Assembly (NCBI GenBank): GCA_900543705.1
Contig: UQSL01000074.1
Location: 1 to 9,602, forward strand
Length of the DNA: 9,602 nt
Direction of reading: 5' to 3'
DNA from: an uncultured Oscillospiraceae bacterium
Lineage (GTDB): Bacteria > Bacillota > Clostridia > Oscillospirales > Ruminococcaceae
In this document: positions 1 through 4,370 of the stretch, piece by piece
How positions within the stretch are numbered: the stretch's first letter is position 1
How the letters are laid out: each line of letters starts with the position of its first letter
The notes under the pieces: generated by a model
Database searches by the model: none
What the model was told of the DNA's origin: nothing
The model's input: only the letters and a program-made list of their open reading frames with translations
Translations under genes and position numbers: made by a program

Positions 1-2
1 AC

Positions 3-74
3 TATGTGGACACAGCAGGGAAGAACACAAGGCGAATCGCAGAGTACATCAAGAATCAGTTGAAAGAAGAATAG
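3..74 (+). CDS. tnpA: C-terminal end of IS200/IS605 TnpA (Y1 transposase), with early in-frame TAG
   Basis: This is only the 3' end of the gene; the rest lies upstream of the window. The visible peptide, YVDTAGKNTRRIAEYIKNQ followed by LKEE, matches the last helix of IS200/IS605 TnpA, the HUH-family single-strand transposase whose catalytic tyrosine lies on a helix shortly before this segment. The frame stops at TAG (72-74), but reading on in the same frame gives LGEQLIISEIDPFKERQ, which resembles the tail that usually follows (a GEQL...DPF pattern). The TAG therefore sits where family members often have Gln, so a single CAG-to-TAG change may have shortened the protein by about 17 residues. 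It may still be functional, since the active site lies further upstream. Nothing can be said about the N-terminal part. Confidence 0.6.
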   Translation, partial: YVDTAGKNTRRIAEYIKNQLKEE

Positions 75-158
75 CTGGGAGAACAATTAATTATAAGCGA
101 AATCGACCCTTTTAAAGAGCGGCAAGTAACAGTCTCCGCGCGGCTGGCAGATCGTATT

Positions 159-173
159 ACACGTTTGACGTGT
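159..173. repeat. Small perfect hairpin within the IS right end
   Basis: ACACGT (159-164) and ACGTGT (168-173) form a perfect 6-bp stem around TTG. The flanking CGCGG (139-143) and CCGCG (174-178) could close a larger stem around it, and GGGC-TAT-GCCC (188-198) forms another small hairpin. Together they make the last ~110 bp of the element strongly structured. No role can be assigned from sequence alone. Confidence 0.4.
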
Positions 174-208
174 CCGCGAAGAACAGAGGGCTATGCCCGC
201 ATGCGAAA

Positions 209-235
209 AACCGCCGGCTAAGCGGGCGGGTGGTT
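209..235 (+). repeat. Subterminal hairpin of the IS right end
   Basis: AACC (209-212) can pair with GGTT (232-235), and inside it GCC (213-215) pairs with GGC and GC (217-218) pairs with GC (222-223), leaving an imperfect stem around a TAA loop. In IS200/IS605 elements such a hairpin near the end is bound by TnpA. The stem is less perfect than usual, with a GGT bulge on the 3' side (229-231) and a G-G mismatch. The kinase gene on the opposite strand takes its stop codon from this hairpin. Confidence 0.5.
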
Positions 236-1136
236 ATGATTGCCGGTACCAGGAGGGTACAACAGTTTGAAAATCCTGATACCAATTTAAAAGCCTATTT
301 GCATTGGCGTGTACGGCTTGTATGGCTTGTCTGTCCCGTGTACAGGCAAAGGAAAGGGAAGAAAGGGTGTCCACCGCCAGGTAAAAGGCAGTGAGCCGAA
401 AAAAATCCATCGGAACCGACTCCCCGGAGAAGTATCCGTCAATTTCTCCGACACAAAAAGGGACACTAACATTATAGGAGTTGGGAAGTGCACAAAAATC
501 CGTAAGAGGGTCGCCCGTCTGATGAGTAAATCCCGTTATAGCCAAAGTTTGGTACGGAGTGATAAGAAAGTTGGCGGGATGAAAGGCCCCATGCAGGACC
601 TGTACAGGACGGTGGTGCAGAAAGTTCTTTGATTTCCTGATAAATTGAAGAAAGGCATCCTCGTTTTCCAACTGTTCCCCGCAGGTCTCATAGGAGGATA
701 AGCAGTGCTCTGTGACGGCGCTGAAATGCTCATCCCAGTCGTAGGGCTCACGTGGGGAAAGGGTATGGATCTTTCGAAGGATTTGCCCGGCGCTGATACC
801 GAGCTGATATTGCCGCAGCGGGGTCAAAAACGGCAGGACTTCGTCGGCGCGCTGTCCTTGAATATCAGAGAAAAGGATATAGAGATATTCCCCCTCTGAG
901 CAAAAGCCGAGATCCTGCGGATATGACATTGGGATTCCGAGGGAGTAAAGTCTACGCAGGTTTTTAAACTCTACCCGTTTCTCCTCGTAAGTATCTGGCG
1001 GGCTCAGGCGCAGCAAAAGCGAACTGCCGGTCTTGCGCTCCACCCGAAAACACATTTCCTGTCCGGAGGAATCCAGATACTGAAGTTGTTTGAAAAATTG
1101 GGAGCCCGGGATATCTCGATAAAAATCCTGCCGCAC
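234..1136 (-). CDS. Aminoglycoside/choline-kinase-fold protein lacking catalytic Asp (probable pseudokinase)
   Basis: The product is about 300 residues and belongs to the APH/choline-kinase (protein-kinase-like) fold. Visible landmarks, numbered from an upstream in-frame GTG at 1145 (subtract 3 for the start used here): an N-lobe strand LLLRLS (43-48), a hinge-like segment LYILFSDIQGQ (88-98), the helix GQILRKIHTL (120-129), the catalytic-loop position LHGAFHPAN (184-192) and the metal-loop position AITGFTHQTGDPLTDF (202-217). Active members have HGDxHxxN and an IDF-type motif; here the catalytic Asp is Ala187 and no Asp stands at the metal-binding position (Thr204/Gly205). Phosphotransfer is therefore doubtful. 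The C-terminal part (GEIDGYFSGE, then VPSWY at the end) looks complete for the clostridial subfamily I recall. I chose the GTG at 1136 because AAGGAG lies 8 bases before it; the GTG at 1145 would touch that site. The stop TAA lies in the IS right end. The substrate is unknown. Confidence 0.75.
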   Translation of the reverse strand: MRQDFYRDIPGSQFFKQLQYLDSSGQEMCFRVERKTGSSLLLRLSPPDTYEEKRVEFKNLRRLYSLGIPMSYPQDLGFCSEGEYLYILFSDIQGQRADEVLPFLTPLRQYQLGISAGQILRKIHTLSPREPYDWDEHFSAVTEHCLSSYETCGEQLENEDAFLQFIRKSKNFLHHRPVQVLHGAFHPANFLITPYQTLAITGFTHQTGDPLTDFCALPNSYNVSVPFCVGEIDGYFSGESVPMDFFRLTAFYLAVDTLSSLSFACTRDRQAIQAVHANANRLLNWYQDFQTVVPSWYRQS

Positions 1137-1460
1137 AGTTTCCACTCCTTTCGGTAAATAGTATTGGTGTTAGCATACCCGGGAGGATGAATTTTATCAG
1201 CCAAAAAGGCCTCAAGCAATTTGCTTAAGGCCCGTGGCTTAACTATTATGTTCTGTTTGAGCTGAGCCTTGTCTTCCGCGGCCAAATCCTTCCAGGGGAT
1301 ATTCTGAATCATCCCTTCCAGGGCACACAGGCGGATGGGTCAAATGATTGGATTTTAAGTATAATATATAATTTCACTCAGGCATCCATGATAATTTGTC
1401 GAATAAATGATTCACTCTTGATCCAACGGTCTAATCCAGTTGTCTTAAAACAAAAAAGGA
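1137..1460. other. Intergenic region without a convincing gene
   Basis: Apart from the terminator at 1203-1232, this stretch holds two copies of CCTTCCAGGG (1288-1297 and 1314-1323), an AT-rich block at 1355-1375 and no credible coding sequence. A short minus-strand frame starts at 1312, but its ATG abuts the only GGAAGG, part of it is encoded by the terminator hairpin, and it then runs out of frame into the kinase gene. The AT-rich block contains TATACT on minus (1358-1363), a possible -10 element for a transcript that would run about 145 bases to the terminator. I find no good -35 for it. Such a layout (promoter, about 120 bases, terminator, gene) fits a leader regulator or a small RNA, but no known riboswitch family was recognised. 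Confidence 0.45.
1203..1232 (-). terminator. Intrinsic terminator upstream of the pseudokinase gene
   Basis: Read on minus, GGCCTTAAGC and GCTTGAGGCC form a 10-bp stem (one G-U pair) around a 5-base loop, directly followed by TTTTT. It points towards the kinase gene, whose start lies only about 65 bases further on. No convincing gene ends just before it, so it may end a small RNA or act as an attenuator in the kinase leader. Confidence 0.6.
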
Positions 1461-1504
1461 AAATAAGAAAAGCCGCAATCCTTGGATTACGGCTTTTCTT
1501 ATTT
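1461..1504 (-). terminator. Long-stem intrinsic terminator of the tRNA-Pro gene
   Basis: A nearly perfect 21-bp inverted repeat with a 2-base nominal loop begins only four bases after the encoded CCA end of the tRNA. On minus the stem is AATAAGAAAAGCCGTAATCC against its complement, with one G-U pair, and the transcript continues into TTTT-rich sequence (TTATTTTCCTTTTTTG). The single mismatch is a G-U pair only in the minus transcript, which suggests minus is the selected direction, though the repeat would also form on plus. Confidence 0.85.
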
Positions 1505-1508
1505 CGAA

Positions 1509-1585
1509 TGGTCGGAGTGGTGAGATTTGAACTCACGGCCTCTTGGTCCCGAACCAAGCACTCATACCATCTGAGCTACACCCCG
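1509..1585 (-). tRNA. tRNA-Pro (anticodon CGG), CCA encoded
   Basis: The complement of 1509-1585 folds as a full cloverleaf. The acceptor stem pairs CGGGGTG with CACTCCG (one G-U), with discriminator A and an encoded CCA. The D arm starts TAGCTCAG, the anticodon stem pairs CTTGG with CCAAG around TTCGGGA, and the T arm pairs GTGAG with CTCAC around TTCAAAT. The anticodon CGG (complement of 1549-1551) reads the proline codon CCG. It is a single-gene unit with its own consensus promoter upstream and a strong terminator downstream. No integrase or repeated 3' tRNA segment is seen next to it, so there is no sign that it serves as an attachment site here. Confidence 0.97.
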
Positions 1586-1601
1586 ATGTCCGACGACGAC
1601 T

Positions 1602-1630
1602 ATTATATCGAATCCCGGGAGAAAAGTCAA
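1602..1630 (-). promoter_or_regulatory. Sigma-A promoter of the tRNA-Pro gene
   Basis: On minus, TTGACT (1630-1625) and a perfect TATAAT (1607-1602) are separated by 17 bases. Transcription would start about 8-10 bases before the mature tRNA 5' end. This is the best promoter match in the window, as expected for a tRNA gene. It begins only 28 bases after the pdp stop codon. Confidence 0.85.
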
Positions 1631-1642
1631 CACTTTTTTACA

Positions 1643-1660
1643 AAAAGGCGCATTCCTTTT
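1643..1660 (-). terminator. Weak possible terminator after pdp
   Basis: On minus, AAAAGG and CCTTTT can form a 6-bp hairpin around AATGCG, overlapping the last two bases of the pdp stop codon and followed by TTGT. The stem is short and AT-rich and the T-run is part of the stem, so termination would be inefficient. It is the only hairpin between pdp and the tRNA promoter. Confidence 0.25.
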
Positions 1661-2957
1661 ACAAGCCTATCTTTGTAAGTATCAGCCGGCGTTCCGTCGG
1701 CTTTTCAGAGGAGAGAGAAAAATGCAACGCCTCTTTTGCGAGTTTTGCCTGTGCTGGAGCCTGGCAATACAGCCGGGCAATCGGTTCGCCCTGGTAAACA
1801 AAATTCCCGACGGTTTTGCACAGCTCAATCCCGGCGCCATAGTCTATAGAATCTGTTTTTGTCTGCCGTCCTGCACCGAGTAGTACGCTTGCCATGCCAC
1901 ACGAAAGCGTGTCAATATGGCACAGATACCCATCCTCAGGGGCAAGAATCTCTTCCCGGTACGGGGAGAGGGAGAATTGCTCCGGGTGCTCAAGATAGTT
2001 GACATCGCCGCCCTGGTTTGCCACAATCTCTTTTAGTTTTTGCAGGGCGCTGCCGTCTGCAAGCTTTCCCTTTGCCAGCGCATAGCAGGCCGCAAAATCA
2101 CCTTTTCCGGCGAGGGAGAGCATTCCGGCGGCAAGCGTTAAGCTCAACTCGGTCAAATCCTGAGGGCCTTTGCCGTCCAGCGTTCGTACCGCCTCTATAA
2201 CCTCTAAGGAGTTGCCGATGGAAAGACCGAGCGGGGTATCCATATCCGTGAGGATGGCGGCGGTTTTCCTGTTTGCAGATTTTCCAATCTCCACCATGAC
2301 ATTCGCTAGGCGGACGGAATCCTCATAACTGTGCATCAGTGCGCCGCTGCCGCATTTGACATCGAGCAGGATTGCCTGTGCTCCGGCCGCGAGTTTTTTG
2401 CTCATAATGCTTGAGGCGATGAGCGGGAGAATATCCACTGTGGCGGTGACATCCCGCAGGGCATATAAAACCTTGTCCGCAGGAGCCAGATTTCCGGATT
2501 GGGAGATGATGGCGGCGTGATTGTCTCTGAGCAGTTCTAAAAAGCGGGATTCGGAAATCTGGGTCTGGAAGCCCGGGATAGATTCCAGTTTATCAATGGT
2601 TCCGCCGGTGTGTCCCAGTCCGCGCCCGGACATTTTGGGGACAATGACGCCGCAACTGGACACAAGCGGAATGACGATCAAAGTGGTCTTATCGCCCACG
2701 CCGCCGGTGCTGTGTTTGTCGACGGTGGGAAGCGGCAGGGAGGATAAATCAATCATGCCACCGGAATGAGCCATCTCCCGGGTGAGAATGGAAGTTTCCC
2801 GGCTGGTCATCCCTTGAAAATAGATGGCCATCAGGAAAGCAGAAATCTGGTAATCCGGGATACTGCCATCGGTGCAGCCGTGGACAAAAAAGGAGAGCTC
2901 CTGTTCGGAAAGCTCCTTCCCGTCCCGTTTTTTCATCAAAATGTCAATCATTCTCAC
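1659..2957 (-). CDS. pdp: Pyrimidine-nucleoside phosphorylase
   Basis: This cytosolic salvage enzyme cleaves uridine, thymidine or deoxyuridine with phosphate, giving the base and (deoxy)ribose-1-phosphate. The product is 432 residues, close to the length of Bacillus Pdp. With GTG at 2957 as residue 1, the landmarks are the N-terminal MIDILMKKRDG, the phosphate-binding segment DKHSTGGVGDK (80-90), the family signature SGRGLGHTGGTIDKLE (110-125), RDVTATVD (168-175) with SSIMSKK (182-188), and LDVKCGSGA (198-206). All are intact and the C-terminal domain is full length. The start is GTG at 2957, nine bases after AGGAGG; an earlier in-frame GTG overlaps that site and is unlikely. The site lies inside the 3' end of cdd and the two frames overlap by 14 bases, so translation is probably coupled. 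The alternative name deoA (thymidine phosphorylase) belongs to the same family; the clostridial context and length favour Pdp. Confidence 0.93.
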   Translation of the reverse strand: MRMIDILMKKRDGKELSEQELSFFVHGCTDGSIPDYQISAFLMAIYFQGMTSRETSILTREMAHSGGMIDLSSLPLPTVDKHSTGGVGDKTTLIVIPLVSSCGVIVPKMSGRGLGHTGGTIDKLESIPGFQTQISESRFLELLRDNHAAIISQSGNLAPADKVLYALRDVTATVDILPLIASSIMSKKLAAGAQAILLDVKCGSGALMHSYEDSVRLANVMVEIGKSANRKTAAILTDMDTPLGLSIGNSLEVIEAVRTLDGKGPQDLTELSLTLAAGMLSLAGKGDFAACYALAKGKLADGSALQKLKEIVANQGGDVNYLEHPEQFSLSPYREEILAPEDGYLCHIDTLSCGMASVLLGAGRQTKTDSIDYGAGIELCKTVGNFVYQGEPIARLYCQAPAQAKLAKEALHFSLSSEKPTERRLILTKIGL

Positions 2958-3375
2958 GATTATCACCCTCCTTATCCAGAGCAAATCCACAGGGAAGCAG
3001 CTCTTTTAACTGTTTGACCGTATACTGCTCCGGGCTTTGGGCCAGAATGACCCGGAAATCTCCGCTGCAAAATTCGTTCATCACCTGCAGGCAGACGCCG
3101 CAGGGTGTACAGGAAGGAAAAGGCAGGATAGAATCCCATTTGGCGCCGATGACCGCGATTGAGCAAAATTTTCGATTACCCTCACTGACCGCTTTGAAAA
3201 AAGCGGTGCGTTCCGCACAGTTGGTGGGAGAAAAGCTGGAGGATTCGATGTTGCAGCCGGTAAAGACTTTCCCGTCCGGGCAAAGCAGTGCGGCTCCGAC
3301 GGCAAACCCGGAGTATGGGGAGTACGAATGTTCCCTGGCCTGTAAAGCCAATCGGATCAAGGCAGACTCATCCAT
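2944..3375 (-). CDS. cdd: Cytidine deaminase
   Basis: The product is a 143-residue cytosolic zinc enzyme that deaminates cytidine and deoxycytidine to uridine and deoxyuridine. It feeds the phosphorylase encoded immediately downstream. Residues SPYSGFAVGAA (19-29) form the N-terminal substrate loop. NCAERTA (52-58) carries the zinc ligand Cys53 and catalytic Glu55, and TPCGVC (90-95) carries the other zinc ligands Cys92 and Cys95. Length and motif order match the small tetrameric class found in Bacillus. The residue after Cys95 is Leu where many members have Arg (PCGxCRQ). The ATG at 3375 is preceded by GGGAAAGGAAC, spaced about 10 bases, and by a good promoter. A C-terminal tail of charged residues overlaps the pdp start. 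Confidence 0.95.
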   Translation of the reverse strand: MDESALIRLALQAREHSYSPYSGFAVGAALLCPDGKVFTGCNIESSSFSPTNCAERTAFFKAVSEGNRKFCSIAVIGAKWDSILPFPSCTPCGVCLQVMNEFCSGDFRVILAQSPEQYTVKQLKELLPCGFALDKEGDNREND

Positions 3376-3412
3376 ATAACCAATGTTCCTTTCCCAGAAG
3401 ATTGATGTATTC

Positions 3413-3441
3413 AGTATAGCATATGGCTATGCCGGGGACAA
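3413..3441 (-). promoter_or_regulatory. Promoter of the cdd-pdp operon
   Basis: On minus, TTGTCC (3441-3436) and TATACT (3418-3413) are separated by exactly 17 bases. The transcript would have a leader of about 30 bases containing the cdd ribosome binding site. The promoter lies just after the terminator of the preceding minus-strand unit, so cdd-pdp is an independent operon. Confidence 0.75.
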
Positions 3442-3455
3442 TAATACAACGGAAG

Positions 3456-3484
3456 AAAAACAGCCGCCCGGGATGGGCGGCTGT
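3456..3484 (-). terminator. Intrinsic terminator of the 3489-4160 unit
   Basis: On minus, ACAGCCGCCC and GGGCGGCTGT form a perfect 10-bp stem around a 5-base loop, followed directly by TTTTCTT. It starts four bases after the stop codon of the 71-residue gene. Its presence supports that small gene as a real transcribed unit. Confidence 0.88.
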
Positions 3485-3488
3485 CTGG

Positions 3489-3704
3489 CTAGGGCTCTCG
3501 GTGGTTAAGGTTTTCGGCATGCGGGCAGGTATCATCGGAAAGGGCAAGTTCTTTGCGCAGAATCTCAGCCGTGGAATCGGTGTAATCTGCACAGTCAAAA
3601 TTGTGACGGCCGTGGAGCGGGACATATTTTTTGCCGTTGACGGTGGTAGAATTCCCGGCCCAGTTGACAATATCGTCCTGTTTTTCTGAAATCGGGTGAG
3701 TCAT
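3489..3704 (-). CDS. Small hypothetical protein, 71 residues, Cys/His-containing
   Basis: I do not recognise this protein. It is hydrophilic with no signal peptide or membrane segment. It contains His31, His34 and Cys38 in HGRHNFDC, then Cys60 and His62 in TCPHAE, and His68; these could bind a metal, but no named zinc motif is present. The middle segment STAEILRKELAL (44-55) is likely helical. Three features support a real gene: AAGGAG ten bases before the ATG, a stop codon four bases before a strong terminator, and a position 15 bases behind the 146-residue gene. The ribosome binding site overlaps that gene's stop codon (TAAAGGAG), so the two are probably co-transcribed and translated together. 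Confidence 0.7.
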   Translation of the reverse strand: MTHPISEKQDDIVNWAGNSTTVNGKKYVPLHGRHNFDCADYTDSTAEILRKELALSDDTCPHAENLNHREP

Positions 3705-3719
3705 GATCCATCTTCTCCT

Positions 3720-4160
3720 TTACAAATAGCGTTTCAGGGTTTCAATATTTTGCTGTTCAAACGCAACGACCTCATTCCCGAGCTGGCGGACATTCTGGCT
3801 TGCACCGGAAAAATCGCCCAGTTGCTTGGTGGTGTCGACAATTCCCATGGTACTGCCTTCAATTGCCATTTCAGCCAAATGGCTGGAGGTCTTGTCAATC
3901 AGGGTGTTGAGTTTGATTCCAGTATGGATACCCATTGTTTTCATCTTGCCTGTCTCCTCGGCCCTGCCGCCGCGTTTTTCAAGCATCTGGTGCGCACGTT
4001 TAGACAGCTTTTGGTAACCGCACAGCTGATTTGACAGTTCCGTTTTCAGCGCCGGGTCGGATGTCTCGGAAATCAGGGAATTGATGGATTCAGCGCCAAT
4101 TTGGGTGCTTCGGTACAGTTCGCTTAACAGCTGTTTGTCCTGTTTTTCCGTATCACTCAT
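3720..4160 (-). CDS. Hypothetical helical protein, possibly ferritin-like, 146 residues
   Basis: The protein appears all-helical and soluble. It resembles an uncharacterised clostridial family I recall, with an N-terminal LLSELYRSTQIGAESI (11-26) and a conserved-looking TSSHLAEMAIEGSTMGI (91-107), ending FEQQNIETLKRYL (134-146). The spacing of acidic and histidine residues (Glu24, His94, Glu97, Glu101, Glu130, Glu135) in long amphipathic helices is compatible with a four-helix ferritin-like bundle. No complete ExxH di-iron signature pair is present, so metal binding is not shown. I chose ATG 4160 because AAGGTG lies about 6 bases before it; an in-frame extension to 4253 exists but has no comparable site and carries unlike, highly charged sequence. 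It is the first gene of a unit with the 71-residue gene. Its promoter was not found. Confidence 0.75.
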   Translation of the reverse strand: MSDTEKQDKQLLSELYRSTQIGAESINSLISETSDPALKTELSNQLCGYQKLSKRAHQMLEKRGGRAEETGKMKTMGIHTGIKLNTLIDKTSSHLAEMAIEGSTMGIVDTTKQLGDFSGASQNVRQLGNEVVAFEQQNIETLKRYL

Positions 4161-4244
4161 AGTTTCACCTTCTTTTCTCATATCTCGGACGGATTCCCCG
4201 TCTGTTTTATTCTTTGGCATTTGTCTGTTTTTATCCGTGAAGAT

Positions 4245-4264
4245 AACTGCCAAGGTTGCCAGTT
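4245..4264. promoter_or_regulatory. 20-bp interrupted palindrome, possible operator
   Basis: AACTGCCAAGGTTGCCAGTT matches its own reverse complement at 16 of 20 positions, as AACTGnCAAnnTTGnCAGTT. It lies in the divergent intergenic region, about 30 bases upstream of the nagA -35 element and 85 bases from the start of the 146-residue gene. Size and symmetry fit a dimeric regulator site, but it matches no operator I can name. Confidence 0.3.
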
Positions 4265-4291
4265 TCTTTTTTGAAAAATTTTTGTCAGCTA

Positions 4292-4320
4292 TTTAAAAAA
4301 AGACAAGGATGGTATATAAT
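4292..4320 (+). promoter_or_regulatory. Probable promoter of nagA
   Basis: A perfect TATAAT (4315-4320) is preceded after 17 bases by TTTAAA (4292-4297), a 4-of-6 match to the -35 consensus. The leader would be about 45 bases long. The weak -35 box fits a promoter that may need an activator, and the palindrome at 4245-4264 sits at a plausible upstream distance; that link is inference. Confidence 0.6.
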
Positions 4321-4370
4321 AGAGTCAACACAGATACGTTCCCAGAAAAGCAAAAAGGAGAGAAACAATC

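Larger units (their letters stand above)
1..243 (+). mobile_element. Right-end part of an IS200/IS605-family insertion sequence
   Basis: The interval holds the last codons of a Y1-type transposase, then about 140 bp of non-coding, hairpin-rich DNA ending in an imperfect GC-rich hairpin followed by TTATGATT. That order is what IS200/IS605 elements show at their right end. These elements move as single strands and are recognised by subterminal hairpins rather than terminal inverted repeats. No tnpB reading frame lies between the transposase tail and the end, so this looks like a tnpA-only element. The left end is outside the window. The exact outer boundary is uncertain by several bases because this family makes no target duplication; I place it just after the hairpin. 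Family assignment is from the protein tail and the overall layout, recalled rather than searched. Confidence 0.65.

Noticed and set aside
1004..1312. 102-codon minus-strand frame upstream of the kinase gene
   Set aside because: Its ATG abuts the only GGAAGG, part of it is encoded by the terminator hairpin at 1203-1232, and its last third overlaps the kinase gene out of frame. A gene remnant cannot be fully excluded.
1509..1585. tRNA-Pro gene as an attachment site for an integrated element
   Set aside because: No integrase, no repeated 3' tRNA segment and only housekeeping genes were found on the pdp side. The nearby IS belongs to a family that does not use tRNA sites.
1388..1678. 96-codon plus-strand frame across the tRNA gene
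   Set aside because: It reads through the complement of the tRNA and its terminator. Such frames opposite tRNA genes are a common annotation error.
4188..4202. GACGG-ATTCC-CCGTC hairpin ahead of the 146-residue gene
   Set aside because: The stem is only 5 bp with no T-run. It could be chance and matches no known element.
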